The notes: generated from the letters alone by a model not told the origin. 64,000 bases of DNA from Pseudonocardia sp. (GCF_029263155.1 NZ_JAJCYB010000099.1:62001-126000); one strand, 5' to 3'; counted from the stretch's first letter, positions 7,774 to 18,038 are shown. Numbers and translations: made by a program.

Positions 7774-8586
7774 GTGACCCCCGAACCGGCCGTTGCCCGT
7801 CCCGCCGCCACGGTGCTGCTCATCCGCGATGCCGACGGCCCCCGGCCGCTGCAGGTGTTCCTCCAGCGCCGGGTGGCCGGCATGGCGTTCGCGGGCGGGA
7901 TGACCGTGTTCCCCGGCGGGGGCGTCGACCCGTCGGACCTGCCTGATCCCGCGCTGTGGTCCGGGCCGGACCCCCACTGGTGGGGCAACCGCATCACCGC
8001 AGGCGCCGACCTCGCGGGCCGGCTGGTGCACGCGGCCGTCCGCGAGACGTTCGAGGAGTGCGGCGTGCTGCTGGCCGCCCGCGCCGACGGCTCACCGCCC
8101 GACCGGGCGGTGTTCCCCGCCGAGCGGGCCGCGCTGGTGGCGCGCGAGCGCACCCTCCGGGACGTGCTGACCGCCGGCGGGCTGGTCCTGCGGGCCGACC
8201 TGCTGCACGCATGGGCGCGCTGGGTCACCCCCGAGGAGTCGCCACGCCGCTACGACACCGCGTTCTTCGTCGCCGCCGTGCCGGAGGGCCAGCAGGCCGA
8301 CGCGCACACCACCGAGGCCGTCGAGGCGGCGTGGTGGCACCCGGCCCAGGCCCTGGAACGCTGGCAGGCCGGTGAGATGGAGCTGATGGCGCCCACGTTC
8401 CGCACCCTGCAGGAGATCGGCGAGTACCCGGACACGGCCTCCGTGCTGGCCGCGGCCGCCGAGCGGGAGGTGGCGCCGGTGACGCCGCGGGTACGCAAGG
8501 ACGGCGACCACGTCGTGATCGTGCTGCCCGGTGACCCGGACTTCGAGATCGCCGCGGGGCACCTGCAGCCGGGTGGCGCCACGTGA
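7774..8586 (+). CDS. NUDIX hydrolase (NUDT19/RPP8-like)
   Basis: A 270-residue NUDIX hydrolase. The Nudix box is split: FPGGGVDPSD (near residue 46) is separated by about 40 residues from AVRETFEECGVLL, which supplies the REXXEEXG metal-binding helix. This long insertion is typical of NUDT19/RPP8-like members that cleave CoA or related diphosphates. The GTG start is chosen because the protein begins just before the first conserved strand (AATVLLIRDA) and a leaderless -10 box precedes it. The stop overlaps the MBL-fold gene (GTGA), so the two are coupled. The substrate is uncertain. Confidence 0.85.
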   Translation: MTPEPAVARPAATVLLIRDADGPRPLQVFLQRRVAGMAFAGGMTVFPGGGVDPSDLPDPALWSGPDPHWWGNRITAGADLAGRLVHAAVRETFEECGVLLAARADGSPPDRAVFPAERAALVARERTLRDVLTAGGLVLRADLLHAWARWVTPEESPRRYDTAFFVAAVPEGQQADAHTTEAVEAAWWHPAQALERWQAGEMELMAPTFRTLQEIGEYPDTASVLAAAAEREVAPVTPRVRKDGDHVVIVLPGDPDFEIAAGHLQPGGAT

Positions 8587-9368
8587 GCCATCCCGCCTAC
8601 CGCACGCTCCGGGCCGTCACCCCGCTGGCCTCGGTGCTGCTCGCCGACAACCCGTCCCCGATGACGCTGGAGGGCACCAACACCTGGGTGCTGCGGGCGC
8701 CCGGCGTCGAGGGGTGCGTGGTCGTCGACCCGGGGGAGGACGAGATCGGGCACCTGGAACGGGTGGCCGCCCAGGGGCCGGTGGCGCTGGTGCTGCTCAC
8801 CCACCGCCACCACGACCACGCGGGCGGCGCGGCGCGGTTCGCCGCACTCACCGGTGCGCCGGTGCGGGCGCTCGACCCGTCGCTGGTACTCGGCTCGGAG
8901 GCCCTCGGCGAGGGCGACGTCGTGGCCGCGGCCGGGGTCGAGCTGCGCGTCGTCACCACGCCGGGACACACGTCGGACTCGGTGTCGTTGCTGCTCGACG
9001 GGCCCGGCGCCGCGCAGGCTGTGCTCACCGGCGACACGATCCTCGGCCGCGGCACCACCGTGATCGCCCCGCCGGACGGCGCGCTGGGACCGTACCTGCA
9101 CTCGCTGCGCCGCCTCGCCGAGCTCGCCCCCGGCACCGCGGTGCTGCCCGGCCACGGCCCGGAGCTCCCGGACGCGCCCGCCGTCGCGGCGGCGTACCTC
9201 GCCCACCGCGAGGAGCGGCTGGAGCAGGTGCGGCACGCGCTGACGCGGCTCGGGTCCGGCGCCACCGCCCGACAGGTCGTCGAGCTGGTCTACGCCGACG
9301 TCGACGAGTCGCTGTGGCCGGCCGCGGAGTGGTCGGTGCAGGCGCAGCTGGCCTACCTGCGCGGCTGA
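8583..9368 (+). CDS. MBL-fold metallo-hydrolase (Rv3677c/LACTB2-like)
   Basis: A 261-residue metallo-beta-lactamase-fold hydrolase. The metal motif THRHHDHAGG (HxHxDH), the GHTSDS histidine, the LTGDTILGRG aspartate and VLPGHGPEL supply the expected dinuclear zinc ligands. The N-terminal NPSPMTLEGTNTWVL and a C-terminal winged segment match the LACTB2-like group, some of whose members are RNases or thioester hydrolases. It is coupled to the NUDIX gene and converges on the MFS gene. It corresponds in position to Rv3677c near crp in mycobacteria. The exact substrate is unknown. Confidence 0.88.
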   Translation: MSHPAYRTLRAVTPLASVLLADNPSPMTLEGTNTWVLRAPGVEGCVVVDPGEDEIGHLERVAAQGPVALVLLTHRHHDHAGGAARFAALTGAPVRALDPSLVLGSEALGEGDVVAAAGVELRVVTTPGHTSDSVSLLLDGPGAAQAVLTGDTILGRGTTVIAPPDGALGPYLHSLRRLAELAPGTAVLPGHGPELPDAPAVAAAYLAHREERLEQVRHALTRLGSGATARQVVELVYADVDESLWPAAEWSVQAQLAYLRG

Positions 9369-9392
9369 TGGGGTGTGGCGCACCCGGTCACA

Positions 9393-9437
9393 GCGGGGTG
9401 GCTCTACTCCGGTCCGATCGGAGCACAGCCACCCCGC
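9393..9437. terminator. large hairpin, probable bidirectional terminator
   Basis: GCGGGGTGGCT (9393-9403) pairs perfectly with AGCCACCCCGC (9427-9437), and an inner CTCCG/CGGAG stem lies within. It stands between the convergent MBL gene (ends 9368) and the MFS gene, whose stop codon is inside the loop side. No U-tract follows, as is common in high-GC actinobacteria. The arm resembles the repeat at 28494-28560. Confidence 0.65.
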
Positions 9438-10681
9438 CGTGGCTCTCGGACGGCGCCGAGGCCGGTCGGCGGCATCGGGGCCAGGGTCGCGCGGCGCGCC
9501 CAGAGCACCGTCGCCACCGCCGCTCCGGCGATGCCGCCCGCCAGGAACGCGCTGGGTGGCCCGGCCAGGTCGACGGCCACGCCGGCCATGACCTGCCCGC
9601 CCGAGATGCCGAGGACCGCCGCGGTGACCACCCAGCCGAACCCCTCCGTCGAGGTGCCGGCGGGGGCCGCGAGCTCGACACCGAGGGAGTGGGCCGTGAC
9701 CTGCGGGGTGATCAGTGCCCCGGCCGCGAGCATCGCCACGACCAGTACGGGCAGCCCGAGCGGGCCGATCAGTGCCATCGCCGCGACGCAGGCCGCGAAG
9801 GCCGCGAGCAGGAACGGCATGCGCAGGTGCAGCGGCCGCGGCCACGGCGAGAGCGAGTATAGGAAGCCGGCGAGCACCGAGGTCACCGACCAGGCCGACA
9901 GCAGCACGCCGCCCAGCAGGGGCGAGCCCGCCGCCGTGCCCACGGCCGGCACGCCCACCTCGACCGAGCCGATCACCAGCCCGAACCCGAGCGACGCCAG
10001 CGCGACGGTGCGCATGCCGGGCCGGGCGAGCGCACCCAGCATCCCGACCGAGGGGCCCGCGGGGGCCGGCCGCTGCGCGCGGACCGGCCTGCTGAGCGCG
10101 AAGATCGACGTGCCGACCACCATCCCGGCCATCGCGACGGCGAGACCGGTGCCCGGCCACGGCGCCACCACCAGGATCGCGGCCAGCGCCGGGCCGAGGA
10201 TGAAGAAGACCTCCAGGCTGATCGCCTCGTAGCTGTACGCGGCGTCGCGTCTCGGCCCGGCCGGCACCAGGTGCGCCCACAGCGCCCGTGACGCACCGGG
10301 CATCGCGGGTCGGACCAACCCGGACAGGGCCGCCACCCCCACCAGCACCGCGAGCGGGGCGCCTGCCTCGAGCGCGAGGATCAGCCCACCGCCCGCGAGG
10401 GCATAGGTCAGGGCGGCGAGCAGCAGGGGCCGGGTGGGGCCGACGCGGTCCATCAGCCGCCCCTGCCCGACCGCGCCCAGGGACTCCCCGGCCAGTGCCC
10501 CGGCCGACACCAGCGCGGCGACGGCGTAGGAGCCGGTCACCCGCTGCGTGTAGAGCAGCACGGCGAGGGTGGTCATCGCGATCGGCAGCCGCGCGAGCGC
10601 CGAGGCGAGCGCGGGCACCAGCGCGCCGGGGGAGTTCAGGGCGGCGCGGTAGTCGGCGAGCGCGGCGGACGAGGAGGACAC
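9404..10681 (-). CDS. MFS transporter
   Basis: A 425-residue membrane protein with about twelve hydrophobic segments arranged in two halves, consistent with a major facilitator superfamily permease. The cytoplasmic loop motif appears as GQGRLMDRVGPTRPLLL after the second helix. The central loop is Pro/Arg-rich near residue 200. The substrate cannot be inferred. The GTG start lacks an obvious Shine-Dalgarno, so the first residues are uncertain. It lies between the MBL gene and crp, where mycobacteria, as I recall them, have no transporter, so it is probably a lineage insertion into the conserved block. Confidence 0.8.
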   Translation of the reverse strand: MSSSSAALADYRAALNSPGALVPALASALARLPIAMTTLAVLLYTQRVTGSYAVAALVSAGALAGESLGAVGQGRLMDRVGPTRPLLLAALTYALAGGGLILALEAGAPLAVLVGVAALSGLVRPAMPGASRALWAHLVPAGPRRDAAYSYEAISLEVFFILGPALAAILVVAPWPGTGLAVAMAGMVVGTSIFALSRPVRAQRPAPAGPSVGMLGALARPGMRTVALASLGFGLVIGSVEVGVPAVGTAAGSPLLGGVLLSAWSVTSVLAGFLYSLSPWPRPLHLRMPFLLAAFAACVAAMALIGPLGLPVLVVAMLAAGALITPQVTAHSLGVELAAPAGTSTEGFGWVVTAAVLGISGGQVMAGVAVDLAGPPSAFLAGGIAGAAVATVLWARRATLAPMPPTGLGAVREPRRGGCAPIGPE

Positions 10682-11019
10682 GACGAGCAGGGTCGCACAT
10701 TCTGGGACGACCGTGCCACTTTATTCCGGCGGATGCGGCTGCGAACAGGGCGGCGACGTCCTCCCCCCCCCCCCCGCGGCCGGGGTACCAGCCGGCCCCG
10801 ATGCGGCGGGCGCCATGCACAGAACCGCCCACGTGGCCGACCGTGGCCCCGGACGACGGCGCCGCACGCGGTGAACAAACCGCGTCCGCGGGCCGCACCG
10901 CCGCAACCACCTACCTGCGGTGACCCGCCATGATCGACGTACCGGAACGCGCAGCGGGGCCGGACACGCCTCCCGGTTCCCGCACGCCGATCACCGGCAC
11001 GGCGCCGACACCCCTCGGG
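10682..11019. other. 338-bp intergenic region with a C13 tract
   Basis: This gap separates the MFS start from the end of crp, both on the minus strand. It holds a homopolymer of 13 cytosines at 10763-10775 and a short AT-containing patch (about 10716-10726) that may belong to the MFS promoter. Translations of the region have no domain features. I see no gene or RNA. Confidence 0.55.
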
Positions 11020-11694
11020 TCAGCGGGCGCGGCGGGCCAGGCGCTCGGGCTCCAGGATCAGCACGCTCTTGCCCTCCAGCCGCAGCCAGCCGCGGTGGGC
11101 GAAGTCGGCGAGCGCCTTGTTGACGGTCTCGCGGCTCGCCCCGACCAGCTGCGCGATCTCCTCCTGCGTGAGGTCGTGGGTGACGCGCAGCAACCCCGAC
11201 TCCTGCGACCCGAACTGCCGGGCCAGCTGCAGCAGCGACTTGGCCACGCGACCGGGCACGTCGGTGAAGATCAGGTCGGCGAGCATGTTGTTCGTGCGCC
11301 GCAGCCTCCTGGCGAGTACCCGCAGGAGCTGCTCGGCGATCTCCGGGCGCTTGCCGATCCACTCCCGGAGGGCGGCGCGGTCCATGGTGTAGGTGCGCAC
11401 CTCGGTGACGGCCGTGGCTGACGACGTCCGCGGGCCCGGGTCGAAGATGGACAGCTCTCCGAACATGTCGGAGGGGCCCGCCACCATCAGCAGGTTCTCG
11501 CGCCCGTCCGGCGACTTGCGCCCGATCTTGACCTTGCCGGCGCCGACGATGTAGAGCCGGTCACCCGGCTCCCCCTCCGCGAAGATCACGTGCCCACGCG
11601 GGAACTCCGCCGGTTCCAGCGCCTGCGCCAGTGCGTCGGCCGCGTGCGGCTCGACGCCCTGGAATATGCCTGCGCGGATCAGAATCTCGTCCAC
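11020..11694 (-). CDS. crp: CRP/FNR-family global regulator (Crp/GlxR)
   Basis: A 224-residue cAMP-receptor-type regulator, the same length as M. tuberculosis CRP (Rv3676) and very similar in remembered sequence. The cyclic-nucleotide domain has [13 protein letters not shown] and the phosphate-binding-cassette-like [16 protein letters not shown]. The dimer helix contains [14 protein letters not shown]. The C-terminal helix-turn-helix is [19 protein letters not shown]. The start is the GTG at 11694, preceded at seven bases by GAGGAG; longer upstream frames are unlikely. It probably controls carbon, respiratory and dormancy genes. An upstream minus-strand small membrane gene matches the Rv3675-crp order. 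Confidence 0.95.
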   Translation of the reverse strand: MDEILIRAGIFQGVEPHAADALAQALEPAEFPRGHVIFAEGEPGDRLYIVGAGKVKIGRKSPDGRENLLMVAGPSDMFGELSIFDPGPRTSSATAVTEVRTYTMDRAALREWIGKRPEIAEQLLRVLARRLRRTNNMLADLIFTDVPGRVAKSLLQLARQFGSQESGLLRVTHDLTQEEIAQLVGASRETVNKALADFAHRGWLRLEGKSVLILEPERLARRAR

Positions 11695-11745
11695 TTCACC
11701 GCTCCTCGTCCCGGCCGCTGCCCCGCGGCGGATCACCGGCGCGCC

Positions 11746-11751
11746 AGTCTA
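11746..11751 (-). promoter_or_regulatory. candidate crp -10 box
   Basis: On the minus strand TAGACT lies about 52 bases before the crp GTG, giving a normal 5' leader with the GAGGAG site. A -35 box is not clear. This is a single-hexamer match, so confidence is modest. Confidence 0.35.
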
Positions 11752-11863
11752 GGGGGTACGCCAACAGTCCGTGACACCGCAGCGGCCGTTTCGGGTGCAC
11801 GACCGGGGGACATCGGGTCGAACACGCCGCCGCGAGCCCGATCCGGGCCGACGGCGACGACGG

Positions 11864-12115
11864 TCAGGCGGCCCTGCTGGGCTTCTCCGGCTTGCCCCCG
11901 CGCGGGTGCCGGTTGCGCAGCCGGAACAGCTCCAGCGCCCGGACCGTGCCCTGCCGGAACAGGGCGCGTACCTCGTCGGGGCGTGGGCGCTCCAGCAGCT
12001 CCTCGAGCTCCTCCGGGCGCACGGTGGACTCCCGCAGCCTGGACTCCACGCGCTCCATCCCGAGCGCGAAGAACATCACCAGCAGCGGTACGAGTACGGA
12101 CAGCCAGGCAGTCAT
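11864..12115 (-). CDS. small membrane protein upstream of crp (Rv3675-like)
   Basis: An 83-residue protein with one N-terminal membrane helix ([21 protein letters not shown]). A charged cytoplasmic tail follows, with an Arg-Pro-Glu/Asp-rich amphipathic stretch ([20 protein letters not shown]) and a basic Lys/Pro-rich end. It lies upstream of crp on the same strand and is divergent from nth, like M. tuberculosis Rv3675 as I recall it. The LEELL...DEVRALF segment looks helical and could mediate protein contacts. The function is unknown. The ATG start is the only good one before the helix. Confidence 0.7.
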   Translation of the reverse strand: MTAWLSVLVPLLVMFFALGMERVESRLRESTVRPEELEELLERPRPDEVRALFRQGTVRALELFRLRNRHPRGGKPEKPSRAA

Positions 12116-12234
12116 GTCGGGACAGATGTTCCCGCACTGGCTCCGGCCATGCGTCGCGGGGGTCGCCGCGTCGCGATCCCGATACCCGTTCGTGACCCGG
12201 TTCGGCGGGTGCCGGGACCGTCGGGGGGTCGCCG

Positions 12235-12240
12235 TACCCT
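12235..12240 (+). promoter_or_regulatory. predicted leaderless -10 box for nth
   Basis: TACCCT is followed by seven bases and the GTG at 12248. No Shine-Dalgarno is present. The spacing supports this GTG over the one at 12242, which would lie too close to the box. Confidence 0.45.
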
Positions 12241-12247
12241 CGTGGGC

Positions 12248-13084
12248 GTGACAGGTTCCGCCGCTCCCACCGCACGCAGCGCAGCCAAGCTCGCCAGGCG
12301 GGTGGCTGCGGGCGAGCCGCCGCTGGGCCGCGCGCGACGCGTCGGTCGGATGCTGCGCGAGCTCGCCGTCACCCATCCCGACGCGCACTGCGAGCTCGAC
12401 TTCTCCACGCCGCTGGAGCTGGCCGTCGCCACGATCCTGTCCGCGCAGAGCACCGACAAGGGCGTCAACCTCGTCACGCCGTCGCTGTTCGCCCGCTATC
12501 CCACGGCGCTGGACTACGCCGGGGCCGACCGCGCGGAGCTCGAGGAGCGGATCCACAGCACCGGGTTCTTCCGCAACAAGGCGTCCTCGCTCATCGGGCT
12601 CGGTGCCGCCGTCGTCGAGAAGCACGGTGGCGAGCTGCCAGGCACGCTCGACGAGCTCGTCAAGCTTCCGGGCATCGGCCGCAAGACGGCCAACGTGATC
12701 CTCGGCAACGCCTTCGACGTTCCCGGCATCACCGTCGACACCCACTTCGGCCGGCTCGTCCGGCGGTGGGGCTGGACCGAGGAGGAGGACCCGGTGAAGG
12801 TCGAGCACGCGGTCGGCGCGCTCGTCCCCAAGCGCGACTGGACGATGACGTCGCACCGGGTGATCTTCCACGGGCGGCGGGTCTGCCACGCCCGCAAACC
12901 CGCCTGCGGCGCCTGCACGCTTGCTGCCGACTGCCCCGCCTTCGGCGCCGGCCCCACCGATCCCGAGCAGGCCGCGGCCCTGGTCAAGGGTCCCTCGCGG
13001 CCTCGGTTGCTGGCCCTGGTCGGGATCTCCGAGGCCGCTGCTCCCGCCGCTGCGGCGTCGGTCGCCGACCAGGACGTCCCATGA
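12248..13084 (+). CDS. nth: endonuclease III (DNA glycosylase/AP lyase)
   Basis: A 278-residue base-excision repair enzyme that removes oxidised pyrimidines and cleaves the abasic site. The helix-hairpin-helix motif [13 protein letters not shown] carries the catalytic lysine, and [11 protein letters not shown] carries the catalytic aspartate. The C-terminal [4Fe-4S] cluster motif is [17 protein letters not shown] (C-x6-C-x2-C-x5-C). An extra C-terminal tail of about 50 residues, Ala/Pro-rich, extends past the usual end. The gene heads a run with a membrane thioredoxin, a NUDIX hydrolase and marP, as in mycobacteria. The GTG start is supported by a leaderless promoter box. Confidence 0.95.
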   Translation: MTGSAAPTARSAAKLARRVAAGEPPLGRARRVGRMLRELAVTHPDAHCELDFSTPLELAVATILSAQSTDKGVNLVTPSLFARYPTALDYAGADRAELEERIHSTGFFRNKASSLIGLGAAVVEKHGGELPGTLDELVKLPGIGRKTANVILGNAFDVPGITVDTHFGRLVRRWGWTEEEDPVKVEHAVGALVPKRDWTMTSHRVIFHGRRVCHARKPACGACTLAADCPAFGAGPTDPEQAAALVKGPSRPRLLALVGISEAAAPAAAASVADQDVP

Positions 13085-13139
13085 TCCGGTCGCGGCCCAC
13101 CACCGCAGGCCGCCGCGGGCGATCGCGGGCGAGCGGGCG

Positions 13140-13796
13140 ATGAGTGGCCATCCGCAGGCCGCGCGCACCGGTGCGGGCCGCGCCGAGATCGTCTCCACCG
13201 TGCTGGTGCTGCTGCTCGTGGGCCTCGCGGTGTTCGCCCTGTGGCCCCGCGGTGCGGATCAGGCCGACCCTACCGCCACCCAGCGGGTCGCCGTACCCGT
13301 CGGTGACGCGGAACTCGCCCCGCTGCGGGCCGCCGCCGGGCTGCCACCGTGTCCGACGGGAGCCGGCGGGCCCGGCGGCCCGCTCGACGGGGTCACCGTC
13401 GGCTGTCTGGGTGCCGCGGGGGAGGTCGACCTCGGCGCGGTCACGGCCGGGGGCCCGATGCTGATCAACCTGTGGGCGTCGTGGTGCGCCCCCTGCGTGG
13501 AGGAACTGCCGGTCCTGGCCGAGTACGCCGCGCGCCCCGGCGCGGTCCCGGTGCTGCTGATCGATCTCGACGACGACCCGCGGGCCGCGCTGCGCCTGCT
13601 CGACGACCTCGACATCGCGTTGCCCTCGGCCGTCGACCAGGGCAACGCCGTCCGTCTCGCCCTCGACGTGCCGCCGAGCCTGCCCTACACCTACGTCGTC
13701 GACGGCGGCGGCAGGCCCACGCGGGTCGACCCGCCGGTCCCGTTCCGCACGGCCGATGCGGTGGCCGCCGCGGTCGCCGAGCTGAGCCCGCGGTGA
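13140..13796 (+). CDS. membrane-anchored thioredoxin-like protein (Rv3673c-like)
   Basis: A 218-residue TlpA/ResA-type thiol-disulfide protein. One N-terminal membrane helix (STVLVLLLVGLAVFALWP, residues 20-37) anchors an extracytoplasmic thioredoxin fold. The active site is WCAPC in NLWASWCAPCVEELP. The cis-proline region is PSLPYTYVVD. Two further cysteines before the fold (PPCPTG and VGCLG) could form a structural disulfide. It probably reduces or oxidises secreted protein thiols, possibly for cytochrome maturation. The stop overlaps the NUDIX gene start (GTGA). Confidence 0.88.
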   Translation: MSGHPQAARTGAGRAEIVSTVLVLLLVGLAVFALWPRGADQADPTATQRVAVPVGDAELAPLRAAAGLPPCPTGAGGPGGPLDGVTVGCLGAAGEVDLGAVTAGGPMLINLWASWCAPCVEELPVLAEYAARPGAVPVLLIDLDDDPRAALRLLDDLDIALPSAVDQGNAVRLALDVPPSLPYTYVVDGGGRPTRVDPPVPFRTADAVAAAVAELSPR

Positions 13797-14482
13797 CGCT
13801 GCAGCCCGAGCGGGCCCCCGAGCGGCTGCGGCCCCTGCTCCACGCGGTGCGCGACGTCGACGCCCCCACCCTGAGCCGGCACCGCATCCCTCCGCCCGAC
13901 GGCGGGCGCCGGGCGGCCGTGCTGATCCTGCTCGGCGAGCATCCCGCCCACGGCACCGATGTGCTGCTCGTGGAGCGGGCGAGGACCCTGCGCGAGCACG
14001 CCGGACAGGTCGCCTTCCCCGGCGGCGGCACCGAACCCGGCGACGCCGACGCCGTGGCCACCGCGCTGCGGGAGGCCGAGGAGGAGACCGGCCTGGATCC
14101 GGAGGGAGTGGTGCCGCTGGCCCTGCTGCCCGACCTCTACATCCCGCCGTCGGGTTTCGTCGTCACCCCGGTGCTGGCGGAGTGGGAGCGGCCCTCGGCC
14201 GTGCACGCCGTCGACGCGGGGGAGACGGCGGCCGTCGAGCGGGTGCCGATGACCGTGCTGGCGGAGCCGGCCAACCGGGTCCAGGTCGGTCACCCGTCCG
14301 GATACGTCGGCCCGGGCTTCCTGGTGGCGGGTCTGCTCGTGTGGGGCTTCACCGGGGGCCTATTGTCCGCGCTGTTGGATCTGGGGGGATGGGCGCAGCC
14401 CTGGGCACCGGCCCGGGTACTGGACCTCGACGAGGCATGGACGGCGGCCCGGGCGGGCCGACGCGGGATCGCGGGATCATGA
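13793..14482 (+). CDS. NudL-type NUDIX hydrolase, CoA pyrophosphatase (Rv3672c-like)
   Basis: A 229-residue NUDIX hydrolase of the CoA pyrophosphatase (NudL/NUDT7) group. The group motif LLVERARTLREHAGQVAFPGG precedes the Nudix helix TALREAEEETGLD. Such enzymes split CoA and acyl-CoA to 4'-phosphopantetheine and 3',5'-ADP. It starts with GTG overlapping the thioredoxin gene. Its stop overlaps an ATG that enters the 77-bp repeat array leading to marP. The C-terminal part contains a hydrophobic stretch (GFLVAGLLVWGFTGGLLSALL) that is usual in this family and need not be a membrane helix. Confidence 0.9.
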   Translation: MTLQPERAPERLRPLLHAVRDVDAPTLSRHRIPPPDGGRRAAVLILLGEHPAHGTDVLLVERARTLREHAGQVAFPGGGTEPGDADAVATALREAEEETGLDPEGVVPLALLPDLYIPPSGFVVTPVLAEWERPSAVHAVDAGETAAVERVPMTVLAEPANRVQVGHPSGYVGPGFLVAGLLVWGFTGGLLSALLDLGGWAQPWAPARVLDLDEAWTAARAGRRGIAGS

Positions 14483-14652
14483 GGGCAGTCTTGGTGAGCG
14501 GGGCTCGCGAGCGAATCGACAACACAGCGCTTCCCCAGCGCAGCGCCGAGCGAGCGCAGCGAGGGAGTGCAATGAACGAGCCCGCGAGCGAATCGACAAC
14601 ACAGCGCTTCCCCAGCGCAGCGCCGAGCGAGCGCAGCGAGGGAGTGCGATGA
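14479..14652 (+). CDS. repeat-encoded micro-ORF 1 (57 codons)
   Basis: The ATG overlaps the NUDIX stop (ATGA). The first 31 codons run through repeat copy 1 in one frame, reach a second in-frame ATG at 14572 that has GAGGGAG before it, and then run through copy 2 ending in PSERSEGVR. The stop TGA overlaps the next ATG at 14649. The peptide is low-complexity and Ser/Glu/Arg-rich. It more likely keeps ribosomes on the message than makes a functional product. Translation is inferred, not shown. Confidence 0.45.
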   Translation: MRAVLVSGARERIDNTALPQRSAERAQRGSAMNEPASESTTQRFPSAAPSERSEGVR

Positions 14653-14730
14653 GCGAGCCTGCGAGCGAATCGTCAGCACAGCGCTTCCCCAGCGCAGCGC
14701 CGAGCGAGCGCAGCGAGGGAGTGCGATGAG
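14507..14730 (+). repeat. 2.9 copies of a 77-bp repeat carrying RBS and ATG
   Basis: Copies start at 14507, 14584 and 14661 with gcgagcgaatcg. They share an inner segment (cagcgcttccccagcgcagc, then gccgagcgagcgcagcgaggg) and end with gagggagtgc followed by an ATG. The strong purine tract serves as a Shine-Dalgarno for the ATG that begins the next repeat or, in the last copy, marP. Only a few bases differ between copies. Reverse-strand translations contain strings such as SLRSLGAALGKR that I remember from other actinobacterial annotations, so the element is probably dispersed; this is recollection only. Confidence 0.9.
14649..14729 (+). CDS. repeat-encoded micro-ORF 2 (26 codons)
   Basis: This ORF starts at an ATG overlapping the stop of micro-ORF 1 and ends at a TGA overlapping the marP ATG at 14726. 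It begins MSEPASESSAQRF and ends PSERSEGVR, nearly the same as the second half of micro-ORF 1. It has its own GAGGGAG site, supplied by the preceding repeat. The perfect stop-start chaining on both sides suggests selection for continuous translation, or else a repeat whose structure produces it automatically when duplicated. Confidence 0.45.
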   Translation: MSEPASESSAQRFPSAAPSERSEGVR

Positions 14731-15925
14731 CTGGGTCGATGTTCTCGTGGTGGTGCTGGCGCTGATCGCGGGGGTGTCCGGGTGGCGGCACGGGATGGCG
14801 GTGGCACTGCTGTCGTTCGTCGGCGTGCTCGGCGGGGCGATCCTCGGCGTGCGGCTGGCGCCGCTGCTGGCCTCGGGCATCGAGTCCAACAACGCCCGCA
14901 TCATCGTCAGCATCGTGGTGGTCGTCGTGCTGGTGGCGCTGGGTGAGACCACCGGGGTCTACTTCGGCCGCCGCATCCGCGACCGCATCACCGGCGAGCA
15001 CACGCTGCGCGTGGACTCCACGCTCGGATCGGTGCTCCAGGCGATCACGGTCGTCATCGCGGCCTGGCTGGTGGCGCTGCCGCTCGCATCGGCGAGTTTC
15101 CCCGGTCTCGCGTCCGGGATCCGGGGATCCGAGGTGCTGCGCGTCGTCGACTCGGTGATGCCCGAAGGTGCCCGCGCGCTCCCCGACGAGCTGCGGCAGC
15201 TGCTCGACAACTCGGGCTTCCCGGAGATCTTCAGCAGCCCCTTCGACCGCACCCCGATCGAGGAGATCGGCCCCCCGGACCCGTCGCTGGCCGGCAACGC
15301 GGTGGTGCAGCAGGTGGCCGGGAGCGTACTGAAGGTCCGCGGGCGGGCGCCGTCCTGCCAGCGCGCGCTGGAGGGCACCGGGTTCGTGATCGGGAACGGC
15401 CTGGTGATGACGAACGCGCACGTGGTCGCGGGCACCCAGGACGTCGGGGTCGAGGTCCTCGACGGGCGTGGCAACCCCGACCTGCTCGACGGCGACGTCG
15501 TCCTCTACGACCCGCGGGTCGACATCGCCGTGCTCCGCATCCCCGGCCTGGACGCTCCGGAGCTGGTGTTCCGGCCCCGCCCGGCCCAGGCCGGCGAGGA
15601 CGCGATCGTGCTGGGCTACCCGCTCGACGGGCCGTTCGTGGCGAGCCCGGCGAAGGTCCGGCAGCGGATCACGCTGAACGGGCCCGACATCTACGACGAC
15701 GGTGAGGTCAGCCGGGACGTCTACACCGTGCGCGCGATGGTGCAGTCGGGGAACTCCGGCGGCCCGATGATCGACCGCGACGGCCAGGTGGTCGGTGTCG
15801 TGTTCGGCGCGGCGCTGGACGACAGCGAGACCGGCTTCGTGCTCACCAACGAGCAGGTGGCGGCGTCGGTCAACCCGCAGGCCCAGCTCGGTGCCGAGGT
15901 GGACACCGGCGTCTGCGCGAACTAG
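14726..15925 (+). CDS. marP: MarP-like membrane serine protease
   Basis: A 399-residue protein with an N-terminal CvpA-like domain of about four membrane helices (residues 1-110) and a C-terminal periplasmic trypsin-like protease. The catalytic triad is visible as His232 (TNAHVVAG), Asp266 (DPRVDIAVL) and Ser344 (GNSGGP). Two cysteines (Cys at SCQRALEG and the C-terminal CAN) could form the redox-sensitive disulfide described for the mycobacterial enzyme. MarP (Rv3671c) is required for acid resistance in M. tuberculosis. The start codon and Shine-Dalgarno are provided by the last 77-bp repeat. It converges with purA 10 bp away. Confidence 0.93.
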   Translation: MSWVDVLVVVLALIAGVSGWRHGMAVALLSFVGVLGGAILGVRLAPLLASGIESNNARIIVSIVVVVVLVALGETTGVYFGRRIRDRITGEHTLRVDSTLGSVLQAITVVIAAWLVALPLASASFPGLASGIRGSEVLRVVDSVMPEGARALPDELRQLLDNSGFPEIFSSPFDRTPIEEIGPPDPSLAGNAVVQQVAGSVLKVRGRAPSCQRALEGTGFVIGNGLVMTNAHVVAGTQDVGVEVLDGRGNPDLLDGDVVLYDPRVDIAVLRIPGLDAPELVFRPRPAQAGEDAIVLGYPLDGPFVASPAKVRQRITLNGPDIYDDGEVSRDVYTVRAMVQSGNSGGPMIDRDGQVVGVVFGAALDDSETGFVLTNEQVAASVNPQAQLGAEVDTGVCAN

Positions 15926-15935
15926 TGCCGGCCGG

Positions 15936-18038
<2,103 letters not shown>

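Noticed and set aside
14507..14730. CRISPR array
   Set aside because: The repeats are directly adjoining 77-bp units without unique spacers, and no cas genes are present.
14290..14952. Minus-strand ORF with repeated LRSLGAALGKRC-like peptides
   Set aside because: It arises from reading the 77-bp repeats in reverse; the marP and NUDIX genes occupy the other strand.
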